Below are positions 10,608 to 24,300 of a DNA stretch of 64,000 nt, one piece after another. The notes beneath the pieces are model-generated. The model had not been told where the DNA came from, did not search any database, and saw only the letters and a program-made list of their open reading frames with translations. The DNA comes from Phellopilus nigrolimitatus (Eukaryota > Basidiomycota > Agaricomycetes > Hymenochaetales > Hymenochaetaceae): assembly GCA_021029095.1 (NCBI GenBank), contig JAJOHG010000013.1:620001-684000 (forward strand). The letters are read 5' to 3'. Both the position numbers and the translations under genes were made by a program. How positions within the stretch are numbered: position 1 is the first letter of the stretch; the number at the start of each line of letters is the position of its first letter.

Positions 10608-11410
10608 TCAGGCAGGCGGCAAAATAAAGTCTACGCGAAGCGCGCGAGTATAGGAGATATGATCGTGCAAAGTCAATTCGAGACGTGTGGCTTGCTGCCA
10701 CAGGGTTTCGATGAGGGCTTCCTGCGAGAACGGGCCGAATGAATGGGTATAGCTAAGAATCAAGCCGCGAGTCTGCGCATCTTGCAACGGAAGATTGGCG
10801 ATGCGTGCGTGTCCCTGTAGGCGAATAATATATAGTGGGCCTGCCGGGCGGTCACGGGTCCAGTTCAACATGGCATGAGTGTATTAGCTAACGATTCTTT
10901 TTTCTGGTCCTGAATGCTCTATATCCCATGAGATCCCGCCGAGATGATGTCCTCACTTCTTCCTTCCATGTAACCATTAGCTCAGTCTCGAATCGCTCGA
11001 ACCGCTCGCTGCATAGACCGTTTGATAAATATGATGTATCCTCGACAATCAGGCAGACTCGGGTAAGCAGCTTGCCATCTTTGCTGTGGATATTCTGCAC
11101 AATGTTTTATGATCATCATTATCAGCGCTGCCTACTACGATCAAGGAGACTCCTTTCTTCCTTACTCTTCGCCCTGAACGTTGCTAGAGACGCGCAGAGT
11201 TTCCAGCGTGCCGGTGCCGCCTTCCAAATACGGAATGCATATATATTCCTGGAAGCTGTTCTGAGTTTGAAATATAACAAGTTTTATCAAGTGTGGCTCC
11301 GGCTCCGGTTTCAGCGTAACACCACAACCAAGCGGCGCGTGGATGGGTGCGAAAGGCCGCTCGGCAGTCAGGGACGCGGTAACCTTTCGCAAGTACATAT
11401 AAATTCTCAC
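10608..11410 (-). CDS. Hypothetical protein, doubtful multi-exon gene
   Basis: Three neighbouring minus-strand frames could be exons of one small protein of about 220 residues. The first begins MRIYMYLRKV and runs to SSNVQGEE. It is followed by a textbook intron (GTAAGG at about 11158, branch-like CTGATAATG, acceptor GTGCAG or CCACAG). The second runs through VCLIVEDTSYLSNGL to DLMGYRAF. The third, from near 10868, includes LYIIRLQGHARIANL and ends VDFILPPA. The junction of the second and third frames could not be resolved to a consensus intron. I recognise no family. Without transcript data this stays a candidate; chance frames in GC-balanced DNA are the alternative. Confidence 0.3.
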
Positions 11411-13906
11411 TCGCTATTGACGTGCGCAATTGACAGCAGTCTACCGTATAAGTAGTATCGAGAGCGCGGCAGGTTCCTTCCCTGTTTCATCTACTATTGC
11501 GTGCGTTCCGTTATCCAGTTCATCCCGCTCGTCCGTCTCCGACACACTCATGTTTAGTGGACATGAGGCACGGGCTCCGCGTGGTCTGGGTCGTGCAATT
11601 TTATGGGGGATCGTCAGGCTAGCCTCCTTCAGGCGCCAGTGTCAGGGCTCCTCCATTTCATCTCTACTTCGAGGTTTTCCTGCTCGCGTCTAGCCGTCCC
11701 AGACAGGCCGCAAACACGCGCGCGCTGCGGGCTACCCGCCTCGGCATCGGGTTTTCCCCTCGGAAATTCATATTGGGTGGAGGACACCGATCTGCAATCG
11801 GCTCCATTTTCTCAGTGCGTGCGCGATTCGATCCTGTGAAAAAAACATCGATCGCCCAGCTCTCTGCACTCAAGGCGCCCCGGTGGATCCGATGAGAATG
11901 TGGCCATCGCGTGTTTCGACGATCTTCTTCCTCCGGACTTGTCCCGACCGCTTCTGCTCTTTGCAATGTGCACTGCGTTCGAGCTTCATTAGCGCATCCC
12001 TGGTTTGATTGGCGGGAGAATGTGCGTCGGTGTGGTGTCACCGCGATCATGATCGCCTGCGCTTCGCGGGAGAACGAGGATTTGCGACAGCTAACCGGGA
12101 AAATCTCTGCCCTCTTGCACAGGTATTTTGATGGGTTTGGTTCGGACGTGAACGGATTTTCAATAAAGCCACTTCTTCCCTTTTGATATCTTCGCCAATC
12201 TGAGTGGCCACAATCACAATCTCTCGCCGACGCTTTGATCTTCCAAGTTTTCGAAAACAAAAACAAAACCTGACAGGCGATTTGCACAGCGTCAGGGCTC
12301 CAGTCAAGCGGTGGAAACCCATTCTACTCCCCCGACTCGGGTCTCAAACTCATAGACCCTTGCCCTCGCTGGATTGACGCCCATCCTTATCATTCTTATA
12401 CTCATGTAGCATTTCCAGTCCGAGATCTTCTGCTTGGCGCGGTGCATCTCCTCTTTAGCCAATACTCCTTCCAGCGCTTCCGCTGTTCGCTTTCACAGGT
12501 GTCGGTAACACACAATCCAAATTAGGATGTCTGTTCTATCGAGTTACATTAATCTTCTATCTTTAATGACAATTTTCGGTTAAATCCCGCCTTTTCTCCT
12601 AAAACGCTCGTAAATCTATATTTGTGCTTCCCGCCAGTCTCGACCACAAAAGCCACGTTGCGTCATCGAAGAATTTTTTCATTGCTCATAAAACTGCCCC
12701 CTCTGCTATCAGCAGAAGGCTTCTTAGACGACAGCCGGTCTTTTTTTCGGTGCCCCAGATGAATTGACACACTTTTCATGAACTGAACTATATACTGAAG
12801 CCGGTGAGTTCGCTGTTGAGTCACCAACCCTGTTCTGCCGGTGAGATGAATGCCTTTTCTTGTTACTGTCGGTTCGGCGCATCAAGTCTCTCGGCGATCC
12901 GGATCCGGAGACATTTTGTGTATCCGACTAAAATGCTTCAGCTAGGCCCACAGTCACCGGTGAAGGGCGGTATGCCCAGGATGGACATGCAAGAAAATGC
13001 GGTGGTCGACAAAAGAATCGAAGACAGTGTCGAAGATCAAGAGAAATTGCTGCGAAGAAGCAAGAGCTTCCACCACCTTTCGGGGATACCAAAATGTTGT
13101 GCTTGCCTATATATCAGTCTAGATTGGGTTACATGCAAAAGTGCCTGATACCCAGTTGTCCCGCATGTTTTCCCTGCAAGACCTCGAACGATAAAAGTGA
13201 CTTGAGTTGGAGTCGGACATACTTGAACTGGTTTTCTCCCATGAATGACCCTGCAGATGCAACTCAAGAAGCCCTCGTTGAGACGTAAACCAAGTGACAA
13301 GCCATGAGGCATCTGCTCACGAATGCTTCGAGACAAAACGCGGGAAGGCTCAGGACGCAGCTGATTCCGAGACAGAAGCCTTCATAGTGACTGAGGTAAA
13401 TATGGCTCATCGTCGGAGATCCAGCGTATGCAAATAAGCAAGTCACGAACGGCAAAGTCCGGTCTCCGGTGCAGACAAACAACGAAGGTGCGTTTGAGAC
13501 TGTCCTATGTGCGGATTTCTTACGTAGAAAGATTTTTACCTTAGGCAATTCACAACCCCGCCGACAGGTGAACGGTTGCCAGTATCTTTCGAAGCCTTTC
13601 TTGTGAACTTAGGCTGAAAGCTATCGATAGTCTGATGGACGGTCGGAATTGAAATCGCGTCGTACTGCATTCCTTCTTATTGAAGTACAGTATATCGTAC
13701 ACACAACTAAAACAGAGGACGAGAGCGGGTGAATGCATGATATCGTTGGTTTAAAAATCTAGAGCGCCACTTCGCTTCCCTGAGGTTATCGCACATTTAG
13801 TAATTAAGACATACGCACTAACCGTGGCTTTCTCGGTTGCATGAAAGGTTGAGCCACATCACGATGTACATTCGTGTTTTTGCATCGATACCTGACCTGA
13901 ACTCAT
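11411..13906. other. Gene-poor region, no supported gene
   Basis: About 2.5 kb lies between the doubtful gene and the 3' end of tubulin cofactor D. It has several overlapping open frames on both strands (the longest is minus 11664-12287, 207 codons) with no recognisable domain, no consistent introns and mutual overlap. One short plus-strand frame (12846-13148) has an acidic middle part but nothing diagnostic. Poly-T tracts occur near 12740. It could hold a lineage-specific gene or a long non-coding RNA. Confidence 0.35.
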
Positions 13907-16900
13907 TCATGCTCTTGAAAACCTAAACCAGAGAGAATTCGAGTCGTAGGGCTCAACGAGAGAGGAAAGATCATTAGATGACCTTCACGAAGAAACGTCA
14001 AACAAGTTTAAACGAGTACATCGCAATAATTTTCAATACGCACCACTCAGTTTCTAGCAAATTTTCTTCCACTTCTTCATCGTACTCCAAGTCTCTTGTC
14101 TGCAGAACAATATACACGGCCTCTGCAGTATCACTGCGGATCTAATGATGAGAAGAATGAGTATCAAAGTAGTAAGTAGCCTGTCTAAGAAATCTAGCAT
14201 ACCTTCGTAAATCTATGCTGCAAAAATTGTCCCAATACAGTAACTAGTTGCTGATCGCATAGCTTTCAAAGGAAGGGGTAGCATATTCGTGATGCTAGAG
14301 CACATGAGTCGGCAGACAATAGTCAGAAAGTGAATATAGTCAGAGCAATATGCTCACATTTTCATAGATTCTTCAACTCGTTGTAAGCTCTTCAAGCGCT
14401 CGACGTTCTTTGTTGCCAAGTTGAGAAGTTTCTTCAGTCTAGCATAGAACGTCAGAAATCATCTCGGCGGACTGTAGGAAATTGTGCATACACCACCACG
14501 CATATCTCCTCCTCTGCAGTAGCCAGATCTAACAAAACATCGCCTTCCAAAAGAATGTTGAACGCTTGTAGAACAGGTATAACCACATTATTCGACGTCG
14601 GATTTTCCTCTGCTATTGCCAACAGGTTGTTCGCAAGTGACTCTAAGTCATAAATGCTTTCTTGTGTCCGAATCAAAGGAAGTGAGCGAGCATATACAAG
14701 AAGCGCTGATGACGCAGGACGTTGCTGCACCCTCGGATTGTCAGAGAAATGAAAAGGGACCACATGATAATTACGTACTGTACTGCTCGTCTTGCTGGCG
14801 ATACTCAAAATAAGGCCCCTTAGAACAGGCATCCTATACAATCTCGACATCCAAAAATCGCACCGCTCGAGGATAGAGCCATGATCCATCGTTCCAACCT
14901 GGTGTATCTGCTGTTCTGAGGAGACTAACGAACAAAGTTTTACCTTGGACAGTCCATTCTTCCCCGTGCTCTATTGCCGGTTGTGGTAGATCAAGCAGCA
15001 AGGGGAAAAGCTCGCCCACGCTCTGACGTACGTTATCGAGCCTTTCCACGCCTTGCTTCAGGATGCCACCAATAGCTGTATGATAAGTGTCGGGGCATAG
15101 ATACCGAGAGAAACTGGGGAAGGTTGTCGACCATTCGGACTTTGAAGGTGAAGGCAAATCTCTGGCTTCACCAATCAAGGATTCGAGACTTAAACAAAGA
15201 CCTTTAACACAGGCAAGGCGAGCCCATGAGCCAACATCGCCTCGTTCATTCACCGTGTAGTCATCAAGGCCCGTAAAGAACGATTTGAAAATGGTATTCA
15301 TCGTGTCTGGCGAAATATCTTTGATGAATGAGTAACAATTGACATTGTGGAACGACGAACTACTCCTGAACGTACATTTGTCTAACCTCGAAGAAATGCG
15401 AGTTATTATCTGCGCCAATGATAAATACGCGAAGCGCCGAGCCTCGACATCTCTAAAGTATCCAGGACACTAGTCGACATGAACTTACAAATTTAAAAAG
15501 ACCGCATTATATTTGAGACACGTACCGAAGGATCTACTACATCAAGCAGACATGCGAGAGCAGGGCCAAGCCCATTATTATGGGAAAGATAATCAAAACA
15601 ACCCAACACGCGAGCCAGACTTTGTTGTGTCAAAGGAGAACTTCGCTTGAGATCTGTAATCAGCGTAAAAGACAACAGGCGTTTTAGCATAAAGATACAT
15701 TAACTAAAACTTAATATCACTCATCTTTTCACATCGTAAGAGCAATCTATCAGCTGACTCAAAGAAGACATCGCCGCTGCAGCAGCTTCCTGCACCTCGC
15801 CATTTCTATGTCGTAAACCTTGCGCGACTATAACTCTCCAGAACGGATCTTCTGCTGAAGCCTGTAACGCTTTGGCATCCACTGGCGATATAGCATTGGC
15901 TACAACATAACATGCTGCTGCGGTGATGAGGTGATTTCGAGGGGATAAGATCATGGTGGAGGGTACAGAATCTAGGAGATTGAAAATCTGCGCATTGTGA
16001 CGAGGTGCCGCGTAAGTATCAGCGTATGTGTTAAATTGCTATTATAATGCTGACCTTGTGGAGACATGCTTCCAACTTTTCGTTACCCCCGGCTTCCCGA
16101 AACGCACTCGCCAGTTCACTGAGCGCCAAGAGACCACCATGTACATCTGCAGTGTCTATAGAAAGAAGCAATACCGAATATTGCTCGACCATTTGAGGAC
16201 CTAGTTTCTGCATGTCGTACTCGCATATCTTTCGGAGAGAACGAGCTCCGAGACGACGCATCGACTCATCCCAGTGGCGCAAAGTGACATTGAGGAGATG
16301 CTCAAGGATAGGTTGAAGGTACTCTTCATATCTGTTATACTGTTCAGTTACTCCACGGCTTGTAACAGAGACGATTGATGAGCACGTACGCAGCAACCTT
16401 GGGTGCAGCCACAAGGAAAGCGTTACGTCTAATGCTAATCGAGTAAAAATCGGTTTTTGCAAGGATAGCTATTCCATGAGGGAACAACCCCTAGATAGCT
16501 CGTGCCATTAAACTTCGCTTGTTCGTATGCAAAGTAATGAAGACAAAGAACGCCCACCATACGACCCACATTCTCCTGAAATGCCGCACTGGCCGCCCTA
16601 CGAATATGAATTTCTCTATCAAATAGAGCAACGGTTACCAGTTTTTGAGCCAAGTCAGTGGCATGAGGCTTGAGTACATCCTTCCGCCGAGTGCGAGCAA
16701 GTGACCAAATGACATAAGCCGCAGCGTCACGTACATTGGAACCAACGGAGAAAGTGCCTTTTCGGATGTCGAGAAACAAAGCCTGGAGGTGATTTTGAGT
16801 CAAAAACCAGCGAAAGACCCAATGATAAGATAACCTTCGACATCCATTCAAGAACTTCGGGTAAGCGGAACTCAGGTATGAGATTTCTGCGAGCCAGCTC

Positions 16901-18446
16901 GGCACATGCAAGACTGGCACCGTGCCAAGGGTGCTCCGCGGCGGCAGACAGTTCTGACAGTGTACCGACAGACGAATGAATGGTAAAAAGACTCAAAATG
17001 CTGTCTAGAACTTGATTGACAAAGGACGTCGATAATCGTTCGGAAATGCGTGACAACCCCTTCGCGGATGACCAGCGGACGGAAGTATCCTGTTAAATCA
17101 TACTCAGGATCACAGCGTCATGACAAAGCAAGAAATGGACTCGAACTCTGTCCTGTAATAACCCGAACAACTCTTCAAAAATATCTTCAACTTCAGGTGG
17201 CACGTCTTGTTGTTCTTCCTCTGCCTCATCCAAACAATCATCGGGTGAGTTTCTGTTTATAACTTTGCCTGGCAACGGTGAACAACTGATTGATAAAACA
17301 TGGATCGAGGCCGTACCTGTTTGCCGCCGCCTGCTAATGTTCAAAGGAAGTATACGAGTTGCTAATCGGGACAAGGTCTTTGACCGTAATTTCCTGATAA
17401 CTGGATTCTCTGCGAGGTCGTTGACTTGCGCAACTTCGTTTACTATGGCTTGAAGACGAACGAGGTGTACTTGAAGAAGCTCTAACGGTGCAGATTTAGA
17501 TACTTCTGCAAGCACTGCCATTGCACCGATACACTGAAAACGGAAGGTGAGAAATTTTCAAGCTGATAATCATAATTAACGTACGGTGAACAAACGGGGG
17601 GAACCATGAATTTCCGACTCGAATGAGTCGACAAAAGAGGCCAACAGCGTGCAAGTATCCTTCCTACACAATCAGACGTGCCAGAAGTGAAGATTATAGA
17701 ATTTACCTCATATACAGTTTCGAAAGCATCAGCGCAGCACCGTCTCTTTCCATGCCAGGCTTGTTCAGCTCTATTTTGGCAATATCCTCTAATGAGGTGG
17801 CGGTCTCGCAATCGCCGTCGCTATCGAACCGAGCAAGATCAAAAGGGAGCGTGCAAACAAGCGATAGCCATAGTAAGACGAGGTAGCGAAGAGCCCAGCC
17901 ATCGACTTCTTTCATAGGCCCGTCTGATATCATATAATCCATCGCAACAGATAGATCTGATACCTCATGAGGAAAATATCTGACTATGATAAATCAGCAA
18001 TATATTCGATTGAAAAGATTGAGTAAGAGTTTCATACCCACTGTTTTATACCCCCGAAGTTTGACAAAGCTGTACAAAATCAGCGCGAGCCGATGTACTC
18101 TCGCCGAAGAGTATATTTTTGCAGAATCGGATGTGAATGCTCTGGCGTGAAACCGGAAAGCATCGACGATCGGAATGACCAGTTGCTCGAGATGAGGATC
18201 TAGCAGGTACGGCTGCTCCTGATATTCGGAGAGCTATGCAAATGATGTCCAAAATGAATGACTAGGAGTGTCGGCGACACAAGATTACATTACGGTTTCA
18301 GATAAACTCTTGAGTTGTGCACGTTCTGTTTTGTCTTCCTCTGGCGTAGGATCGACCGCTACAGAAACAGATAATAATGAGTTCAGAGTCGAGATCGTTT
18401 CATCGAGTCTCTCGAACGAGGTTAGAATTTTGGGTTCATCGTCCAT
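13907..18446 (-). CDS. Tubulin-folding cofactor D (TBCD/Alp1/Cin1)
   Basis: This HEAT-repeat chaperone captures beta-tubulin and, with cofactors C and E, assembles alpha/beta-tubulin heterodimers and promotes GTP hydrolysis. Family landmarks run the whole length. Near the N-terminus are YFPHEVSDLSVAM and GWALRYLVLLWLSLVC. The most conserved block is VGSNVRDAAAYVIWSLAR, then FDREIHIRRAASAAFQENVG. The C-terminus has NVERLKSLQRVEESMK, QFLQHRFTKIRSDTAEAVY and ENLLETEW. More than ten short introns were seen, and the length is near the usual 1,100-1,200 residues. The start MDDEPKILTSFERLDE is the first in-frame ATG. The end was placed at WFSRA after a last intron that starts GTGCGT. Near 14252-14259 the frame slips by one between MLPLPLKAM and DQQLV, probably an indel. 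Confidence 0.93.
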
Positions 18447-19306
18447 AGTAGTAACAAGCCATGTCTAGCAGAGTGCCGTCGATCACAAGGTGTGATGTGC
18501 TCGTGACACTCGTGACGTCGGGTGATCGGTAACCTTTCTTATCCGTCAACAGTAAACAAATGTCCTCAAATGTCTGTGTATAATTTGCACTCAGCCTGAT
18601 GCATCTCTAGTTGTTGGACAAGATTGGTTTCTTCCCTGCTCCCTATGTTTCTGTGTTTTTTCTCTGAAGAATGTAAGAGCTTCACGGCATGATTATAGCT
18701 GGCAATATGGGTATGAGGACCCTTAACTTGAGTTGAAATAGTTGAAATCATCAATTACACCTAGGACAAAAGTTGGTAGTAATCAAGCTACTTCGTCTCA
18801 AACATCAAAATTTGGTGGAAATACCAAATCAAGGCCGCGTTTCATAGCAAAGCGAAGAACCACGTAGTATCATCATATCTTAGTATTATCAATTATGCTT
18901 GAATGCCGCTGTTGGATTGAACTTACAATAAACACAAACGGCAGGCGGAAATGCGAATCGCTTGACGCGCTCGCAGCCGAAGATGACGGCGACGGCGCGA
19001 TTCAAAGCAGTGTTAACATTTTTGGAGTTTCCCGCTGACGGCCTGGAGGGGCACTATGTATGAGTCGCGACGTACGGGATCAAGTTAGCGCCCGGGAATG
19101 GTCAATGTTGATACTTGCTAGACTTCGTCTTGTCGTCAAGACAGATCGCAACATGCCGAAACATCGTCCGGGCATCCATCATACAATGTTGTATAACACA
19201 ATTTTTATAAAAAGACGCTACACTCCCCATCTCCTACCCTACCGTATAATGCTCACATACAAGCTCAAGACCTCAAGAGTGAATGAGACAATCGGTTCGT
19301 GAGTGG
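18447..19306. promoter_or_regulatory. TBCD upstream region and GH131 3' flank
   Basis: AT-rich sequence upstream of the tubulin cofactor D start and downstream of the GH131 stop. No gene, repeat or strong TATA element was seen. The open frame at 19060-19302 on the plus strand has no recognisable feature. Confidence 0.4.
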
Positions 19307-20701
19307 TTACTGGCACTGGTAATAGTAAGGTGGAGATACAGCAATGCATGTAAACCCTGAAGCACACGAAGTTGGTCCCCTAGCAGAGCAAACTTCAGTC
19401 CGAAGATATTTTCGCTTTGGAAGGATAGGCTTACGTATAACCTGTCCCACCGCACTGTCCATATTGCGATTGCTGCGCTCCGCTTGCGGTCGACGTCGAC
19501 GTGACAGAGCTAGTCGTCGAGGCCGTCGAAGACACAGTAGTTGAGACCGGCGGGGCATTTCCGGCTGAACCCCCGGCACCAGCATCAGGCCCTGCGATGC
19601 TCGTCGTGATCGAACCTAATGGGTTTTCGCAAGGGATCAATTATGAACACAAAGCTTGAGACTATGGCGTACCGGATTCCTAAACAAGTATGTGTAAGTG
19701 CTCGAAAGGTCTATAGTAACATCGATTTCTGCTTACAATATATATGCCCGACCATAGCCAGTCCTCCGGAGCAGAATCGGTGCCCCCGTTAGGCAAACGC
19801 AATTGCCCGATATGCCAATCCTCGGAGTTCGTCGACGCCGAAACGCTTACGGGGGAAACAATTTGACTGAGAGGCTCAGATCCATTAGAAGCCCAAAGCG
19901 CGACGGAGCCTCCGCTAAAATCGATGTCGTACGCGAAGTTATACCAGTTATCAGCTTGTAACTCGGTCGACCATTGCGTGTTACTGTTGACATCCCAACG
20001 AAGGAGATTGTCCGTTGTTCCCGCCTCGCCTGAGATAAGACCATATTTTATTTCAGTAAAATGGCTCTGCCGACGTTGTTTGTCAACCGATTATATTTCA
20101 GTTGCCAGACTCTCTAGTCACCTCGAAGAAAGCAATCTGATGCTCGAATCCTGGGTTCGGAGGATTTGTAGTCGACGTTGAAAGGGAGAAGTGGTAGTAA
20201 AGGTGCCCAGTCCCCAGGTTGGCAGACGTTTGCGGGATAATTTCAGTACGCTCCATGGTCTGCCCTTCCCAAAATGAGGTCCCATCCTTGATGTTACTGG
20301 TCAGCCCAAGCCTCTTTTACACTCGATACTGAGTACGTACAATAGTGATTTTAATACCTTGGGCATCACTAGTGTCTGCTGGGTTTTTAAAGCTCGGCGA
20401 CAAATCGAGATAGTTCGCAGTTGGACTCGACCCGTGAATATCTGTTATAGCACGGTCAGAATTTGTCTATCTTCCCCATGTTATGTAAGAACTTACACCA
20501 TTGCCACGGTTGAATTTCATTTGACCATGACCCTGTCATAAAGAATTAGTAGATGTACAACTTCCCATTCGTAATCAGCAGCAACCCACAATCGTCGAAG
20601 TCAGCAACAGTAGCCGAAGAGTTAAAGATTCCGCTCCATATAACAGTACCTGCACGGGCAAATGTAATAAACAAAGAAAGTGCGGTGAGCGCACACTTCA
20701 T
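19307..20701 (-). CDS. Secreted GH131 beta-glucanase with C-terminal CBM1
   Basis: This is a secreted plant-cell-wall enzyme. GH131 members cleave beta-1,3-, beta-1,6- and beta-1,4-glucans, and CBM1 anchors the enzyme to cellulose. The protein starts with a signal peptide (MKCALTALSLFITFARA). The GH131 catalytic domain follows, with VIWSGIFNSSATVADFDDW, PWQWYIHG, YLDLSPSFKNPADTSDAQG, GQTMERTEIIPQTSANL, LYYHFSLS and WHIGQLRLPNGG. A Ser/Thr/Ala linker (STASTTSSVTSTSTAS) leads to a complete CBM1 with YGQCGGTGYTGPTSCASGF and four cysteines, ending PPYYYQCQ with the expected aromatic face. Several short introns are present, including one splitting the CBM1 after GTGYT. Expected to be induced on cellulose and released from glucose repression, though no site was pinned down. 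Confidence 0.95.
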
Positions 20702-21392
20702 GATGAGCGAGCGGCAGAGGAATTATCAAGAGCAGCTTGGGCAGAATAAAAGCACCAGTGAAGAGCTGGCAAACCCAGACACATCCCTGGGCCTTTTAAA
20801 CTGGTCAAAGCATTTCTCGCGAGATTCTCGTCATCGGTAAATCTCGAGTACTCCACAAATTTGATTATATCGTTAATTGAGAAAACGTAGCTGTTCGAAG
20901 CACGAGCGCGGAAAGCTATCGGAGACGCAACGAGTACAAGGAAGAAAGTCGGATAGAGCATTTGACGTCTATTTATCCTCAAGACATTCATTCTTGAAGA
21001 CAGCTGGTGACACGTCGTTGCTCGCCGAGCTTCGACGAAAGAAAAAAACAAGGCACATATTTTTAGACAACCACAGTTGATCGACAATTGACAAAATCGG
21101 AGGAAGGGAAAAGGTTCGCCATCTGAAAGCTTCCTGGAGTTTCCGAGAGATGGTAAGTATCCTCAGCCGGACGAAAAAAATGGTTGTTTACTACAGTTGT
21201 CACCTTCTGAGCTTACGTAACTGGTAGCGCTAGCGCCATCGCATGGCAGATGTCATTTATTAAATGTAGGTGTACAACACTGAAGCGTGAAAAACGGAGA
21301 ATGTTTAAGGCTCTAAGCGCGAAAAGGGAGAAATCGTAAATCGTATCAATAACATTTGCGTTCCGTTAATCGTCATTATCCGAATTTGACGG
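20702..21392. promoter_or_regulatory. GH131 promoter region
   Basis: About 690 bases lie upstream of the GH131 start and downstream of the DDHD phospholipase stop. A TTTTAAA element at about 20795-20801 is 95 bases from the GH131 start and could act as the TATA box. No gene was supported here. Confidence 0.35.
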
Positions 21393-24300
21393 TCATTTCA
21401 ACTCCAGACCCAGCCCCGTCCTCTCAATATCTTCCTTCCGAGCGAAGATCTCAGCTAGTAAAAACGACGCAAGATTAGGATCTGACCAATAAGCAGAATG
21501 TGCCTATGATGCAGAAAATCAATACATCAAGTCCACAAATGCGTACGAGAAAAACAGCTACAGTGATCATATCTATCGGAGATAATAAGTCTATAAGTAA
21601 ATTAATCTAAAGCCTGTGCTCACCGAAGTAGCCGCTAATATTTCCTTCAGACGGAAGGGCAAAGTCGAGTGTACCCCGAGGATTTAGTGCCAAAAATCTA
21701 TTGATGTTGAATGTCTTTGTAAGGTAATCATGAAATATAATAATAAGCATACCGGCGCTCTTCTTTTGTTCCGTAGATGATTTCCGTTGGACCACCCAGC
21801 TCAAAGCCGCTCGAAGATTTGGATGCCATAGGCGGTCGAGACGAACTGCGCGATTTTGGCGAGGTCGAAACTACACCTTCAAATAATCTAGAAACCCTCG
21901 ATGAGAAGGACGTGAACATCGGCTGTTGGATGTTTTTTATCACGGAGGGTGGCATCTCTTTCGCTTTCCTACTGAATTTGTAAGTTCATGTCTTACGATT
22001 TGCGAGACTTTGGAACTCGATCTTACCTCGCGTCGACAGTAGGGTTGAGAAGATAACTAAATGATGATTAGATCACATAGGAATCAATGACGAGCATCTT
22101 ACGCAATGGGATCGGACGGATTAAAAATATTATACACAGAGTCGACCTGTCCATGTTGTAAGTCGTGCACTATCTTGTACGAAGTACTGACTCACCGCAA
22201 GACAGCCGAAAAGGCCTGCTTTGTCAAACTGCAATTCGATTAGCAAATCAAAGAGCAGAGAATGTTGAACTGATCACATACAGCTTCGTCTGCGGGCGAA
22301 TTCATGGTTCTTTCCCGACCCTATCTTTGCTCAGATTCATATATTCTGGAATACATATGGCAATGTGTACCTTTCTCGCAATCGTTTGCGTCCGATTTAT
22401 GTGAATAAATAACGGAAATGGACTTCCTATCATGAAGAATGAACTAAACAAGTCATTGTTTTTATTTTCGATTTGATTCGATTCGAACGCTGGTTGACAC
22501 GCACCCTGTGTTAAACAGAAAAAGATCCGAGCACTCTTTCACATAGGACAGCTTCATTTCTGACAAAGGCGGTTGGATAGTTGGTTGATTTGACAATATA
22601 TGACCAGCCAGTGAAGAGCCAAGGGAATGTGCTAGAATATGCTGTACTGACAGGATATTGGTAAGGAGTCGCAAAGCTTGATAAAGACGCGATACAGACC
22701 ACACGTCCGTGAATGTCAAATCCTGGATTTCGTGCGCACCAAAGACGGTATATCCGATTGCTAGTCGAAGACTTGTAAATATGACATGAACGGATAATAA
22801 TAAGAAACTCACGCCTGTTTTGCAACCTTTTTAACAGGTCAGTTAGCTATTCCTTTTCGGCCGTAAACAAGAGGGCACCTTACCGCTCGTATCATTTGAT
22901 CTTTGTGGCCGCTAAAAGATCAGTCAGTATACGATTATGAAGATACTAGGAGCCTACCTCATAAAATAGGGTATATCTATAAGGACATTGTTCATGAGGT
23001 CGCGAACATAAGGGACCGTATTTTTTATGGTGATATCTGCAGCATGTCATGAGGCGACATTCAATGGATTAGATTTTAAAATACCATTCAACGTAAACTC
23101 GTTGTCCAAGCCGGCGTCTCCGCGACGTCTTTCCTCGTCATCACCAAGGTTGAAACTCGTTCGCCACTGCACCGGAAGAAACTGAGCACGGCGATCACGC
23201 ATTATTGAAGCGAGTGCAGGTGTAGTCGATTGCGTCCTAGGCCCACAGGTCAGGTCAGTCGCCATACACGACAAAAAGAAATGAAACACATACCTAGCAA
23301 TCTGTCTAAACAAGTTTGCTGCGTAAATAAAATTGTAACCTTCATATTGCGTTGCGAGCTGTTTGAGATAAAAATTCGATTTACTACGATTGCTTCAGCT
23401 GATCGGTAACAAGCGGTACTGACCCCTTGACCAATTCCGTGGATAATGAGGACTAAATCAGTGACGTCTTCGCCGTTGCCTTCATTCCCGACAGGAGGTC
23501 GTGATTCATTCCATTCGGTTGTTTCCTCCCGTTCACTGGCGAGATAAACGCGTCTCACCTCATTCTCTTTCTGCTGTGATGTATTACTGGAGTTGCGAGA
23601 TTGATCCTCAGAATCTTCGCTAGCTTTCCGCTTAGCTGGAAGGCCTCCTGATCCCAAACTACTTTGCGCAGCGGCCTCTGCCGGATCATAGCCTCTATAT
23701 ACAGGTGTAGACCCAGGATAGTAAGTCAGGGTTGAAGGCCGGAAGTTACTTGACGAGCCAGGAATAAATGAAAAGAAGCGCTTCGGCACAGTGTTCCTTG
23801 TGCTCTGTTCAGTAAGATCAGAATTACAAAGTAGAGCAGAGCTTACAAGACCAAAAACGCCAAAGAGCTATTTTCGAATACCACACTTTGCGTTTCGTCG
23901 AGCGGCTGCTTTAATTTTGCATGGGCTTCGAGTCCAATCTCAAATGCCGTCGACAGCTCGAGTTCATACGATGGAAGCCATGGCTTAACATGCAAGTAGA
24001 GTTCTTCTAGCTGGATTGACAAACCTCGGGAGACAGGTCGATGCTGTGTATAAAAGGGGAACATTGCATCGGGTTACGAAGAAACGCGAGATAGCACGAA
24101 CATCGTCATAGAACCAGGCACCTCGAAAGACTTTGATAGGATCGGTAGTCATCTTCCAGTATATTGGACGGAGCTTTCAAGAAGATAAGAATGGTACTTA
24201 CAGAAGGGAGGTTCGACTCACCTGCATGCTCCTCACGTCGACCTCGAATAGCTTGTCCTTTGCAATGGACACCCCGACAGTATCCCTGTCTTCGTCGTCC

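Noticed and set aside
11664..12287. Minus-strand open frame of 207 codons
   Set aside because: No domain, charged and Arg/Ser-rich composition typical of a chance frame, overlapped by frames on the other strand, and no splice pattern around it.
12846..13148. Possible small plus-strand gene
   Set aside because: The frame has an acidic middle part but no domain, no introns and no supporting promoter features.
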